Below are positions 1 through 9,133 of a DNA stretch of 64,000 nt, one piece after another. The stretch covers positions 744,001 through 808,000 of the forward strand of contig CAVSNH010000004.1 in NCBI GenBank assembly GCA_963729275.1, given 5' to 3'. Positions within the stretch are counted from its first letter, which is position 1. The number at the start of each line of letters is the position of its first letter. The notes below the pieces were generated by a model. The model made no database searches and was not told the DNA's origin. It was given only the letters and a program-made list of their open reading frames with translations. The position numbers were made by a program, and so were the translations under genes. The DNA comes from CAVSNH01 sp963729275. GTDB taxonomy: Bacteria; Actinomycetota; Acidimicrobiia; Acidimicrobiales; RAAP-2.

Positions 1-300
1 CTTCATATGCTGATCCGGCTTGCCTTCCAGCGACACCGTGACGTCCGGGTTGTCCTGGATGTTCAAGAGCCAAGCCGGGTGACGGTCGTTACCGCCGGCC
101 GATGCGACGACCACGACCGTTGACCCCTCTTGGTAAGGCGAGGTGAGCATCGTCGTCCGAGTTTGACCGCTCTTTCGGCCAATGGTCGTGAGCCGGACGA
201 CTGGCATGCCATAGCCCGACCAACCCAGCCGCCCGCCGCTTGCGCGAACCACCAAGCGATGCATTCGGTTCAGGGCTCTGAAAGCTGCGTCCGACGGCAC
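1..300 (-). CDS. DDN-family deazaflavin (F420)-dependent oxidoreductase, C-terminus cut by the window edge
   Basis: The minus-strand frame from a GTG at 300 stays open to base 1 and gives the first 100 residues. The stretch IGRKSGQTRTTML (about residues 40-52) followed by DRHPAW and LLNIQDNPDVTV is the signature of the F420H2-dependent quinone reductase/nitroreductase family (split-barrel proteins such as mycobacterial Ddn), where the RKSG(Q)xR segment contacts the deazaflavin. Members reduce quinones or nitro-compounds with F420H2. The start is not certain: the in-frame ATG at 264 is an alternative, and no strong ribosome site is seen. The gene stands alone next to a tRNA remnant. Family assignment is secure; the substrate cannot be told. 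Confidence 0.8.
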   Translation of the reverse strand, partial: MPSDAAFRALNRMHRLVVRASGGRLGWSGYGMPVVRLTTIGRKSGQTRTTMLTSPYQEGSTVVVVASAGGNDRHPAWLLNIQDNPDVTVSLEGKPDQHMK

Positions 301-697
301 GGCCGAGCATGCTACAGGCGCGACTGCAAGCGACCGTGTTGCAGTACAGATGCACGCCATGCCAGGCCTACGCAGGCCGCGTTTCAGGGCTCAGGGTTCC
401 CCTAGTGGTGGGCGCCGCCGGACTCGAACCACGGCCTCCTGGTTGCAAGCCATTTTGGTCTGAACGCCATGCGAACCAGCGAATCACGCAGTGATCTGTA
501 GACCGAAGCGCCATGACGGGTTCCCTCGGTCGGCTTCGAGCTTGCGCTTGGGCGATCGACGGGTCGCTACAGCCTTTGGTAATGGACCGTCACATCCATG
601 GTCTTCGTTGTTCCAGCCACGGCCACCAACGTCACGCGACCTCTCAGCGCGGGATGAAGGTCTTCCCTCAAGGCGCTGCTTGTGGCCCGAATGCTTC
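301..697. other. Intergenic region without a gene
   Basis: No credible coding region was found between the DDN-type gene and the stop of the cholesterol oxidase. Its one recognisable element is a tRNA 3'-half-like sequence, listed separately. Confidence 0.5.
406..455 (-). other. tRNA 3'-half remnant (Ala-UGC-like), possible old attachment site
   Basis: Read on the minus strand, the piece has an anticodon-loop-like CTTGCAA flanked by TGG/CCA, then a T-loop TTCGAGT, an acceptor-like GGCGCCC and an encoded ACCA end. No matching 5' half exists upstream: there is no D-arm, no complementary acceptor strand, and the T-stem is broken by an apparent 2-base insertion. It is therefore not a working tRNA. 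Isolated tRNA 3' ends are typical scars of integrase-mediated insertion, but no integrase gene lies in the window, so that origin is inference only. Confidence 0.35.
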
Positions 698-2494
698 CTA
701 CGGCATGAAACTGTCGAGAAACGCGTTGCTGAACACCCTGTAGGGATCGTAGGCGTCGAGGGTGGCCAGCGCCGAGGTCCAATTGTCTCCGACATTCTGC
801 CCGGCATTGATGGCAGCGGGAATGGTGCTGCTCAGCATGGCGGGGTTCGACCACGCTGCAGTACCTGTGTATGCCCAACCCTTGGACCATTCAGGCCGGA
901 CGGCGGCATAGGAGCCGGTGTAGTTGGTGAACATCCACTGTTCGATGTCCTGGTAGAACTGGTCTGACGTGGGGGTTCCGGGCATGGTGAGGATGTCGAA
1001 CCAGACGGCCACGTCCCAATCTGGCTGGTCCGGTCGGGGGCGCAATGCCGACAACTGCGGCGACAAAGCCGAGGACATCTCAACATCACTCGGATTATCG
1101 AGACCGGTTACCCGGATCTCCACCGGGCCGTTCATGGGATAATTGCCCTGCGCCTGATAGACGGCCACCTGGGTTTGGTAGTAGGTGATGAAGTCGTAGA
1201 TGACCTGTTGGATGTTCCCCCGAGCAGTCAGGACCGCGTAACCATTGGCCGTCACTCTCAGCGTGGTGGGCTTGACGTATAAGAGCAGATCCTTGGCCCA
1301 GCCCCAGATATCTGCAGTCAGGGTACCGACGAGCCCCGCGGCCACGATGTCGAGCTCAGCCTGGCCGAACGTAGGTGTGATGGCCCCGTTCCCGTCCAGA
1401 ATCTCCTGGATGAGCACGGAGAGTGTCTGTGGGATGACGTCGGCGAAGACATAGTTGTAGGGCGCAACGACCTCTCGTGACAACAGAGGTTGTTTGGGAG
1501 CGATGGTCCACACCTTCAGCCACGGCTCGGCAGTGAACGGAAACCAGATCGTCTCGACCCGACCGGATTGCTCAACGTATGCGTCGAAGGTCTGAGAGCT
1601 CGAGCCCGGTGCACCAAAGAGTGCGCTGGCCGGGACGTTGACAAAGCTCTGACATTGCAGCCGAGTGTTCGCGCCCACTTGGAGAGTCACTTCTGTGACG
1701 AACGTCCTCCCGAGATGGGTCAGCAATGGCTGAATCCCTGGGTCGGAACGTTCGAAGGTCTGAAGGACGTACTGACCCTGAGCCGCGCTCCACACCACGG
1801 CGGTGAGAGACAAGACGAGGTTACTGACCGAGCCATAAGTGTGCCCGGCGATGATCGATTCACCGGCGCCGGGAATGGCTGTACCGTGGCCGTCGATCGC
1901 AAGCGCACCCCCGAGCGTGATGTCCCCCGGCGCCGGATGTGCGGTTAATCCCAAGCCGTCATTCTCGAGGTCCTGTAGCAGCACGTCCATGGTGACCCCG
2001 GTCTGAGCTGTGACGGTGCTCAGCGAACCAGACGTGTCGATTTTCACCGAGGTGAGGAACTGCGTGGTGTCGGCGAGAACCAGATCGGCACCGTTGGAGT
2101 CCACGGGGATCACGAGCGGAGACCAGTTGTGCATCATTCCTCGTGCCCTGATGTTGTAGCCGGCTGGGAATGCCCAATTGGCCAGTGTGACGACGTCGGA
2201 ATCCGAGCCGGGAGCACAGGTCCAGGCGTTTTCAAGCACGATCTCACCCGACCAGTTCTGAAAGGCCTGCTGGTAAAGCGGAATCGACGAGGGAAAACCT
2301 GCGGGTGCCGTTAGGGTGCTCTGGGCGCTCGCCGCGGGGACCCGGAACACCGGTGTCCATTGGAAGGCAGTCAACGCCGCCACGCCGGCCGAACCGGCAA
2401 GGAACTGGCGCCGGGAGAGCCCTCGGCGGCTCGAGGGTGCGTCTATGGCACGCTTCTCGTCGCGATGTGCCTCGTTCATGACTTCCCCCTCCAT
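698..2494 (-). CDS. Class II (covalent FAD) cholesterol oxidase, Tat-exported
   Basis: The 598-residue product matches class II sterol oxidases of the vanillyl-alcohol-oxidase fold (like Brevibacterium BCO2, about 613 residues), which oxidise and isomerise cholesterol-type 3-beta-hydroxysterols with release of H2O2. Residues 22-45 carry a twin-arginine signal with SRRQF, followed by a hydrophobic stretch and AASA. His122 in GMMHNW aligns with the FAD-linking histidine. A conserved PGDITLGGALAIDGHGTA stretch starts near residue 189. Glu459-Ile-Arg461 matches the Glu/Arg pair described as the oxygen gate. Two ATGs, at 2494 and 2479, each follow GGAGGGG, so the start may be either. No other steroid catabolism gene lies in the window, so it probably acts alone outside the cell. 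Confidence 0.9.
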   Translation of the reverse strand: MEGEVMNEAHRDEKRAIDAPSSRRGLSRRQFLAGSAGVAALTAFQWTPVFRVPAASAQSTLTAPAGFPSSIPLYQQAFQNWSGEIVLENAWTCAPGSDSDVVTLANWAFPAGYNIRARGMMHNWSPLVIPVDSNGADLVLADTTQFLTSVKIDTSGSLSTVTAQTGVTMDVLLQDLENDGLGLTAHPAPGDITLGGALAIDGHGTAIPGAGESIIAGHTYGSVSNLVLSLTAVVWSAAQGQYVLQTFERSDPGIQPLLTHLGRTFVTEVTLQVGANTRLQCQSFVNVPASALFGAPGSSSQTFDAYVEQSGRVETIWFPFTAEPWLKVWTIAPKQPLLSREVVAPYNYVFADVIPQTLSVLIQEILDGNGAITPTFGQAELDIVAAGLVGTLTADIWGWAKDLLLYVKPTTLRVTANGYAVLTARGNIQQVIYDFITYYQTQVAVYQAQGNYPMNGPVEIRVTGLDNPSDVEMSSALSPQLSALRPRPDQPDWDVAVWFDILTMPGTPTSDQFYQDIEQWMFTNYTGSYAAVRPEWSKGWAYTGTAAWSNPAMLSSTIPAAINAGQNVGDNWTSALATLDAYDPYRVFSNAFLDSFMP

Positions 2495-3032
2495 GACCCC
2501 TCCGCGGACCCAGCCCCCCTCCTTTGCCGATACCCCATGGGCTCAACGCGAAACATCTCGTTTGGGGTGCCTGACTCACCAATGACGTCAAACTGGTGCC
2601 GATTGAATCCGCCGCTGGCAAACGGCGCGGCAGACGCGGCCGGCGGGCCTCGGGGCAAGTCCCGATGAGCGGCCTCGGCGGCGGCGAGCAGCCGCTCGCA
2701 TACCTCGCGGCGGAAATATCTCCGTGGCACTTGGGAATCGACGACCTCCCGATAGCTCATGACCAAACTCGCACAATGACCCGGCCCAAGAAGTTCAGGC
2801 CATTGAGCAGCCCCGGCTGCACCGTGTTCGAACCGCGACATCGTCGTCCATGGGCGATTCCTTCAACTCAGTGCCCCTGGCCAGTAGGTAGGCAGGTCTG
2901 GCTCGTGTCCCGAGGCGGGCGCGGCACTCTGAACGGCGGAAGAGCCGCTCGGGAGGACTGAGTGACGCTCAGAGCGACCGGGAGGCTTGGTACTCAGCGT
3001 CTGTCACGTGGTCGCCCCAATGGGGTGTGCGT
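2495..3032. other. Intergenic region with one copy of a dispersed repeat
   Basis: No gene with family support was found. A 121-codon minus-strand frame ending at 2476 looks protein-like in part, but it overlaps the oxidase start and resembles nothing known. The region holds copy A of the dispersed repeat. Confidence 0.4.
2807..2873. repeat. Dispersed repeat, copy A
   Basis: This segment shares the core ACCGTGTTCGAACCGCG, a preceding GCAGCCCCGGC and a trailing CAACTCAG with two other intergenic places (6277-6343 and 62249-62316). The copies are imperfect and about 70 bases long, with the palindrome TTCGAA at the centre. The function is unknown. Confidence 0.5.
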
Positions 3033-4853
3033 TCAAGCGTGCTTTCCAGCCTCTAGTCCCCCGACCTGTGGTTCGCTCTGAACATCGTGTCGGCTCAACA
3101 CGATGTTCCGGTAGGCCGGTCCGGCCAGCACTGCGTCCCGCTCGCCGAAATCCGCGATCTTCCCGTTAGCCAGGACCAGAAGCAGGTCGCACTGCGCCGT
3201 CGTCTCGATGCGATGGGAGATGATCACCACTGTGACGTGTTGTCTGAGCTCGGAGAGGGTCTGGCGGATGAGCATCTCGGTGCGTCCGTCAACCGCGCTC
3301 GTCGGCTCGTCCAGGACGATGAGCTTCGGGGAGCCGATCAGCGCACGTGCGATGGCGAGGCGCTGCTTCTGCCCGCCCGACAGGGCGCCGCCACCCTCAC
3401 CCACGGGAGTCTCGTAGCCGGCGTGCATCTGGACCACGTCCTCGTGCAGGTGTGCCGACCTGGCGGCGTCGATGACCTCCCACTCCTCGAAGTCCCGGAA
3501 GAACTTGATGTTGTCGATGATCGAGCCCTGCAGGAGCACCGGTTCCTGGGGTACCAGGGCCACCATGCTGTGCGCATCGGTCTTGGAGATCGCGGCCGCG
3601 TCCTCGCCGCCAATCGTGGCCCGACCGCTCGTGGGCTCCCGAAGGCCCAGCAGGAGCTGGCTGATGGTCGTCTTGCCGCTGCCCGAGGGTCCGACCATAC
3701 CGATGATCTTCCCCTCGGGGATATGCATGGTGATGCCGCAGAGGGCGAGTGTCACCCCGTCGTAGGAGTACTCCACTGCATCGAAGTCCACCCCGAAGGA
3801 CTCGGGCACGCGCTCTCCGGGACTGATTTGAGCACCATCGAAGCGACGAAGCTCGCGCATGAGGTCCTCCAGCATGCCCTGAGAGGCGCGAAGGCCCTGG
3901 ATCGCGCTCTGGAGGCTCGAGCCGTAGCTGACGGATCGCAGCACGAGGAGGAGGATGGCTCCGATCTCGGCGAACTTCGCGTGCTCGGCACCGGCCAGGA
4001 CGACGATGGCCAGGATGACGAATCCGAGTGCGAAGGACTGGTACAGGGTGGGCACGAGGTTGCTGAGGATCTGTGTCTTGCGGTACGCGCGACCGGTGTC
4101 CTGGATCGACCTGCGGAGCTTGTCCATGATCCGGGTCTCCACACCGAACAAACGGAAGTCCCGGCTCAGACGGGTGTACTCGGTCACCTGTGTGGCCATG
4201 GCTCTCGTGATCTTGGAGAGCTCGCGGTTTGCCCGCCTGCTGCGCTGGTTGAGTGGCCTGAGGATCTGCGAGAGCACGAGGCCGAGGCCGATGACCCCGA
4301 AGGCCGCAATGGGATCGACTGCCAGGGCCACCCCCAAGAGCCCGGTCATCATCAGGAGCGATTGGATGCCGGCCGACACGCTCCCCACCGCACCGCTGGT
4401 GGCCCCGGCGTTCATCCCGAGGAGCTGTTGGATATGCCCTAGCCGCTCGGTGGATTGGAGGGACCAGCTGGACCGGAAGAACCCGGTGACGATGCGTTCA
4501 CGGGTCTGTGTCAGCGCCTGGGTTGAGACAGATGTGCTGACCAGGGTGCCCAAGATGCTGGTACCGGAGAACATTGCCAATGCCAGGAACGCGACGATGA
4601 TCGCTCTCGTCGGTGTCACGGAGTGACCGAGGACATGGATCAAGTGCTTGCCCTCGACCTCGGCCACCGCAACCTCTGAGATGATCACCAAGAGGACTGC
4701 TTGGCTCAGACCGCCGACGAGGGCGAGGACAGTGAAGATCGCGATCTTCAGGCGCAGCGAACCCAGGCCGAGCGTTCGCATGAGCGAGAGCAGGGAGTCG
4801 GCCGGAGCGTTCTCGGTGCTGGAAGGCCGGGTCCTGGAGAAAGGTCTCTTCAC
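3033..4853 (-). CDS. ABC exporter, fused membrane and ATPase domains
   Basis: The 606-residue protein is a half-transporter of the type I exporter family (MsbA/LmrA-like), which works as a dimer to move lipids, peptides or drugs across the inner membrane. Residues 25-320 contain about six hydrophobic segments. The ATPase domain shows Walker A GPSGSGKT (about 384), a Q-loop near VPQEP, signature LSGGQKQR (about 489), Walker B LIVLDEP and a switch histidine in ISHR. The gene stands alone, with empty DNA on both sides and no partner half-transporter, so it is probably a homodimer. The substrate cannot be predicted. Confidence 0.88.
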   Translation of the reverse strand: MKRPFSRTRPSSTENAPADSLLSLMRTLGLGSLRLKIAIFTVLALVGGLSQAVLLVIISEVAVAEVEGKHLIHVLGHSVTPTRAIIVAFLALAMFSGTSILGTLVSTSVSTQALTQTRERIVTGFFRSSWSLQSTERLGHIQQLLGMNAGATSGAVGSVSAGIQSLLMMTGLLGVALAVDPIAAFGVIGLGLVLSQILRPLNQRSRRANRELSKITRAMATQVTEYTRLSRDFRLFGVETRIMDKLRRSIQDTGRAYRKTQILSNLVPTLYQSFALGFVILAIVVLAGAEHAKFAEIGAILLLVLRSVSYGSSLQSAIQGLRASQGMLEDLMRELRRFDGAQISPGERVPESFGVDFDAVEYSYDGVTLALCGITMHIPEGKIIGMVGPSGSGKTTISQLLLGLREPTSGRATIGGEDAAAISKTDAHSMVALVPQEPVLLQGSIIDNIKFFRDFEEWEVIDAARSAHLHEDVVQMHAGYETPVGEGGGALSGGQKQRLAIARALIGSPKLIVLDEPTSAVDGRTEMLIRQTLSELRQHVTVVIISHRIETTAQCDLLLVLANGKIADFGERDAVLAGPAYRNIVLSRHDVQSEPQVGGLEAGKHA

Positions 4854-5488
4854 TGGTTCCGTTTCGGGGCAGTGGACGCTCCTGTGCGAAGAGCCCCAAA
4901 CCGGGATTGTAGTCGGTGGAACTCAGGACAGGCCGTGGTATAGCCCAGTTGCTCGCTGCTCCGGCGTTGCCAGCGGCAGTTCGGCCGCCGAGTACCTGAA
5001 CTGGTCGCGCCGCACTACGACACCGCTCGGGGTGGGACGGTGCTCTTCCGCGCCATCACTGGATGTCACTCGACAGCTGTGGGATTACCCCCCTTGACTC
5101 GCCCCACCTTCGGCACACGGCGGAGTGCCTGACCTTCGACATTCTGAACCGCCGGCTCCACAGAGTGGCCACATGCCCGCGCCTGGTGCGCAACGTGATC
5201 GACGTCGACGACGATACCTTTTGCGCAGGACCCGTGAGCTCGGAATCGAATACCTGGACCTGACTGAGCCTGCGTCTTGGTGGAGTTACCCGGAATGTTG
5301 GCACCTACGGGCACTATTGGGCACCGGCCCTAGTCACAGTGGGTTGGGCGTACGCGGTCATTGGCCGACCTCCGGAAAGTCAGACGGCCAATGTGGTGAA
5401 ATAGGGCGCTAGTGACCGAGTATCCAGGGCAGCGACGCCAGGCAAGGTGTGACTCGTAGGGATGGTGACAGCCGGAGAGGGGAGCGGC
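4854..5488. other. Intergenic region with an inverted repeat
   Basis: No supported gene was found in these 635 bases; the open frames are short, overlapping and unlike any family. The only clear element is the inverted repeat at 5359-5393. Confidence 0.45.
5359..5393. promoter_or_regulatory. Inverted repeat CATTGGCCG-N17-CGGCCAATG
   Basis: Two perfect 9-base arms are separated by 17 bases, about 95 bases before the methyltransferase start. There is no T-run, so an operator is more likely than a terminator. The left arm and the next bases (ATTGGCCGACC) recur exactly in the inverted repeat before the SHOCT gene at 23325. Confidence 0.45.
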
Positions 5489-6235
5489 ATGGCCAGCGCG
5501 CAGTTGTATGACACCATCGGAGCCACTTATACCGTGACGCGATGCACCGAGCCGCGGATTGCCGCAAGGGTCTGGGCTGCGCTCGGCGATGCGCGGACCG
5601 TATTGAATGTCGGGGCTGGCACTGGCTCCTACGAGCCCCCCGACCGTGACGTAACCGCGGTGGAACCATCGGCACTCATGCGTGCGCAGCGTGTAGCAGG
5701 CGCAGCGCCGTGCTTGGCCGCCGTGGCGGAGAGCCTTCCGTTCGAGGACCAGGCCTTCGACGCGGCGATGGCCTTTTCGACCGTCCATCACTGGCAGGAC
5801 CCCATCGAGGGTCTGCGCGAGATGCGCCGCGTCGCTCGGCGCGTGGTGGTGTTCACGTTCGAAAGCAGTGACTTTGAATGGCGGCGTCGGTTCTGGCTTA
5901 CTCGCGACTACCTACCCGAGGTCGCTGCCCTCCGAGTTGACAGGCCTTCGCTGACCGAGCAGGCCCGCGCCATCGAAGCCCGCATCGAGCCGGTGCTCAT
6001 CCCGTGGGACTGCGCTGACGGCTTCTTCGAGGCCTACTGGCGCCGGCCCGAGGCATACCTGGACGATCACGTACGTCGCGGAATATCGGTCTGGGCCAGG
6101 GTTGGACCGGACGCCGAGCACCGGGCAGTACGCAGTCTCCGTGAAGACCTTGCATCCGGACAGTGGGCCGAGCGTAACCGCGACCTCATCGATCTCGAGG
6201 CGGCAGAGCTTGGCCTTCGCCTGCTTATCGCCTGA
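5489..6235 (+). CDS. Class I SAM-dependent methyltransferase
   Basis: The 248-residue protein carries the Rossmann-type SAM site VLNVGAGTGSYEP (about residues 36-48), the acidic strand end VTAVEPS, and FDAAMAFSTVHHW, the methyltransferase-11 pattern of small-molecule methylases. The ATG at 5489 is preferred over the one at 5462 because GGAGAGGGGAG lies directly before it. The gene is monocistronic, with an inverted repeat upstream. The C-terminal third holds no diagnostic motif and the acceptor is unknown. Confidence 0.75.
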   Translation: MASAQLYDTIGATYTVTRCTEPRIAARVWAALGDARTVLNVGAGTGSYEPPDRDVTAVEPSALMRAQRVAGAAPCLAAVAESLPFEDQAFDAAMAFSTVHHWQDPIEGLREMRRVARRVVVFTFESSDFEWRRRFWLTRDYLPEVAALRVDRPSLTEQARAIEARIEPVLIPWDCADGFFEAYWRRPEAYLDDHVRRGISVWARVGPDAEHRAVRSLREDLASGQWAERNRDLIDLEAAELGLRLLIA

Positions 6236-6762
6236 ACTCGTCACAGCTGGGTCCAAGTTGCTGCTCGCACCGGATCGGCAGCCCCAGCCTTACCGTGTTC
6301 GAACCAGAATGTGGTCATCGTCGACTCAGATCCAGCTCAGCCGTCGTGGAATCGGTGCACCCGCAAACCCGATGGAACGAACTTGACGGGAGGGCACACC
6401 GCGTCGCCATCGCGACCTGTCGCCGCGTAGAGGCCAGGGGAGAGCGTCGCCCACTGCCGTCAATGGCGTCGAGGGTCTGGGCCCTGTGGGATCTGAGGGT
6501 GGTGAGAGTAACGGGTCCCGAGAAAGAGACCAGCGTCAGGGCCTCCAGATACTCGTGGCCGGTCCTCTGGATTCGCGTTCACGCTCGAACCTGCGACGCG
6601 GTTCAAGCTATAGACAGCCGCCCTTGCCAATCCCGCCGGACTGGGAAGGCCTCGCGGCGACCCAGTAACCTCGGTGATGTTCGAGCGGTTCACCGACCGG
6701 ACAAGGCGGCTGTTGGTCCCGGCACAGGAAGCGACGCGACTCCTTCGGTGACCCCAGGCGCA
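6236..6762. other. Intergenic region with one copy of a dispersed repeat
   Basis: These 527 bases separate two converging genes. Open frames here lack family similarity and overlap each other on both strands. Copy B of the dispersed repeat is the only notable element. Confidence 0.45.
6277..6343. repeat. Dispersed repeat, copy B
   Basis: It shares GCAGCCCCAGCCTTACCGTG, the central TTCGAACC and the trailing CCAGCTCAGCCG with copies A and C. The bases between are diverged. Confidence 0.5.
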
Positions 6763-7389
6763 TCACAGTTCGTCCCCGTCGTCATCGCCTGTATATAAGG
6801 GGGAACGCGGGTCGATGGATTGATGCCCCCACCACGGCAAGCCGGTGACCTCTTCCTCGATTCCCTTTCGCACCTTGATGGGATGAAGGTCGATGTACAG
6901 CTTCCCATTGAGATGGTCGACCTCATGTTGGAAGCATCGTGCAGACAGTCCCTCGCCCTCGAACTCGACTGGTTCACCGTGGAGGTCGACACCGCGGACG
7001 AGGCAATGTTCGAGCCGACTGGTCGGGAGACCCAGGCCCGGTATCGAAAGACACGCCTCGTCACCACCCTGCCAATCCTGGCTGACAGGGCTAACAACAG
7101 GATTCACGACACAGCCTGTCATCCCATCATGGAAGTCGAAGACGAAGAGCCGCTCCAGGCGACCGACTTGATTGGCTGATAGACCGACCCCGTTGTCAGT
7201 CGCCGCGAGCGTCTCGAACATTCTCAGTACGAGGTCGGCGAGAGAAAGTCCGAACGCGGTTACTTCTTGGCACCGTCTTCGGAGAACTGGGTTTCCGAGA
7301 AGGGCAATTGGCAGAACGCCCAAACTGCCGGGACTGGATTGGGCCGAGGTGGGGACCTCCGAGCCGGTACTGCCATTTGCGGTTGACAC
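6763..7389 (-). CDS. def: Peptide deformylase
   Basis: The enzyme removes the N-formyl group from nascent proteins using a metal held by one Cys and two His. All three motifs are visible: GVGLSANQ (residues 67-74), EACLS (111-115, with metal ligand Cys113) and QHEVDH (154-159, with His155, Glu156 and His159). The usual EGCLS has Ala in place of Gly here, a change seen in some divergent deformylases. Residues 1-25 are a Ser/Thr-rich extension before the catalytic core, starting at a GTG. No fmt or other translation gene is adjacent, so this may be an accessory copy; another def would then be expected elsewhere in the genome. Confidence 0.85.
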   Translation of the reverse strand: MSTANGSTGSEVPTSAQSSPGSLGVLPIALLGNPVLRRRCQEVTAFGLSLADLVLRMFETLAATDNGVGLSANQVGRLERLFVFDFHDGMTGCVVNPVVSPVSQDWQGGDEACLSIPGLGLPTSRLEHCLVRGVDLHGEPVEFEGEGLSARCFQHEVDHLNGKLYIDLHPIKVRKGIEEEVTGLPWWGHQSIDPRSPLYTGDDDGDEL

Positions 7390-7619
7390 ACAATCACTAT
7401 GCCAAAGACTGAATCACGAACGAAGAGGCATTCCCCACCAGTCGTAGATGCCCTCAAAGTCGCCAGACAGCCGAGAGAACTGACTATGCCAATGGGCGAG
7501 CGAGAACAGTCCGCATTCAAGCTTGGAGCAGGACTTGCCACGGGCGGACCGCGACCGCCAAAAACCCACGCAACGCTGACGTCGTCTTCGGTAGCAAGCC
7601 GGTTCAGACATCTTGCTTG

Positions 7620-8438
7620 TTAGGACTTTCCCGCCTCGTAAGTCTCGGTGAAGATGTCGCCCTGAGCCGCACCCGACCCCGACTTACCCCCGCCTGGGCC
7701 TCGCAGAACGAAGGCGATGATGACGGCGAGCGCGGCGCCGGCTATGGGACCGGCGATGTAGACCCAGTACCCGGAGAAGCTGTGCCCGACCAGATCGGGG
7801 CCGAACGTGCGGGCCGGGTTCATCGAAGCACCCGAGATGGGACTGCCCCACAAGCCAGCGAGAGCGATGTAGCCGCCGACCCCGAAGGCACCGAACAAGC
7901 CGATGTTCTGAGCACCCGAGGCGGTGCCCAGAATCACACTGACCAACCCCGTGGTCAAGATGAGCTCCATCCAGAACGCAGCCATGTCCGAGTGGCCATG
8001 GGCCGGATAGTTGGATCCATAGGTGGCCGAGACCGTGATCACGGCACGCAGGAACAGGGCAGCCAGCGTGGCCCCGATGAGCTGCATCACGATGTAGCCA
8101 GGTACCCGCTGCCACGGAAAGTCACGCCGTAAGGCAAAGGCAATGCTCACCGCTGGGTTCAGATGAGCACCGGACACCTTGCCCATGAACAAAATGATGG
8201 CCAAGACGGTCAGGGCCGGAGCCACCACGGCAGCTGTGTGGCTGATCTCCCCCGGAAAGGCGTGGCCCATCATGCCCCCACCGGCAGCCGCCAACACAAG
8301 GAAAAATGTGCCGAGCAACTCGGAGAAGAGTCGCCGCCATTCTTGGCGGGGATCGTTGAAATCGCTGATGCGCTCGACGATGTTCTGCTCGTAGCGAGCG
8401 ATGGGGCCAAGCGTGGGCAATCCTTGCGTCGCAGTCAT
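7620..8438 (-). CDS. Aquaporin / MIP-family channel (first of three)
   Basis: The 272-residue membrane protein has both pore boxes, NPA at residues 94-96 and NPAR at 207-210, and the duplicated six-helix MIP layout. Such channels pass water or small neutral solutes. A hydrophilic N-terminal arm of about 35 residues and a Gly/Ser-rich tail flank the channel. It is monocistronic. A perfect-match TCACCC-N5-GGGTGA element lies 108 bases upstream, shared with other stress-type genes in the window. Water and glycerol selectivity cannot be separated from the sequence alone. Confidence 0.85.
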   Translation of the reverse strand: MTATQGLPTLGPIARYEQNIVERISDFNDPRQEWRRLFSELLGTFFLVLAAAGGGMMGHAFPGEISHTAAVVAPALTVLAIILFMGKVSGAHLNPAVSIAFALRRDFPWQRVPGYIVMQLIGATLAALFLRAVITVSATYGSNYPAHGHSDMAAFWMELILTTGLVSVILGTASGAQNIGLFGAFGVGGYIALAGLWGSPISGASMNPARTFGPDLVGHSFSGYWVYIAGPIAGAALAVIIAFVLRGPGGGKSGSGAAQGDIFTETYEAGKS

Positions 8439-8787
8439 CTGGGTTCACACCTTCCGGTATCGGACACACTGCTGGACCTGGGCGTTGTCGCCCAAAGGCA
8501 CGACCCCCCGCAGCCACAGTCTTAGTCCCTATTGGGGTCTCGGCATCACCCGAGTGGGGTGATGTCGCCGGAGGATCCCAAGGCCGACATACCCCTCGAG
8601 CAGGTCCTGACGGTGTGGCGGAGCGCCCTGGCCATGTTCTTCCCATTGTTGGCTCCGATTTCTGCCAGTAGGTCTTCTCCAGGTGCTTAAATGAGAGACT
8701 CTTCGACAAACATCCGCCACCCGACAGCCCGTCGGGTCCGACGATCGCAAGGCCTAGAGGGTTGCTCTGGTTCTCGATCTTGTTACG
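8439..8787. other. Upstream region of the aquaporin
   Basis: No gene is seen. It holds the 17-bp palindromic element at 8546-8562, which may control the aquaporin. Confidence 0.5.
8546..8562. promoter_or_regulatory. TCACCC-N5-GGGTGA palindromic element, copy 1
   Basis: The sequence TCACCCGAGTGGGGTGA has perfect 6-base arms, extended outward to CATCACCC/GGGTGATG. It lies 108 bases before the aquaporin start. Four more copies with the same 17-base layout lie between genes in this window. Confidence 0.5.
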
Positions 8788-8790
8788 GTG

Positions 8791-8988
8791 ATGCCAGTGT
8801 CACATCGACTACAACGATTCATCCGAACGTGGCTCTTCGCCGGCATTCTGGGCCTATTCGGACCCGTGCTCTTTGTTCTGATCCTGATTCAACGCCGCGT
8901 CCGACGAGTTCTCTTCGTTCCCTTTGCCCGCTGGCTGGGCTCCAAGTTAGGAGCAATAACTGAGGAGTACCGTAGATGGCAACCGTGA
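8791..8988 (+). CDS. Possible small membrane protein
   Basis: This 65-residue frame begins with basic residues, has one strongly hydrophobic segment (about residues 14-34) and then an Arg-rich stretch (QRRVRRV) followed by a charged end. The composition is protein-like, but the ribosome site is poor and I recognise no homologue. GTG at 8788 is an alternative start. It may be a genuine single-helix protein or chance. Confidence 0.35.
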   Translation: MPVSHRLQRFIRTWLFAGILGLFGPVLFVLILIQRRVRRVLFVPFARWLGSKLGAITEEYRRWQP

Positions 8989-9048
8989 GCAGTGGAGGTG
9001 CCCTGTCACCGGATCTGCTCCGACCGTAGTTGACTTACACTCCCCCGG

Positions 9049-9061
9049 TCCGAACTTCGGA
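9049..9061. promoter_or_regulatory. Palindrome TCCGAACTTCGGA
   Basis: A perfect 13-base palindrome (6-base arms, one centre base) lies 73 bases before the gene at 9134. It is a candidate operator; no regulator gene is adjacent. Confidence 0.3.
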
Positions 9062-9133
9062 TCGTCACAGGGCACGTTCCCAGACCCCCGGAGTAGATTT
9101 GGTGTCCGAACGAACAACTGATTGGAGATTGGC

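Noticed and set aside
2818..2838. T-loop-like TTCGAA in the dispersed repeat as part of a tRNA
   Set aside because: No acceptor, D or anticodon arm can be folded around any of the three copies.
2476..2841. 121-codon minus-strand frame upstream of the cholesterol oxidase
   Set aside because: No family, no good start site, overlap with the oxidase start and with the dispersed repeat.
3087..4442. 451-codon plus-strand open frame
   Set aside because: It is the antisense shadow of the ABC exporter, which has all ATPase motifs on the other strand.
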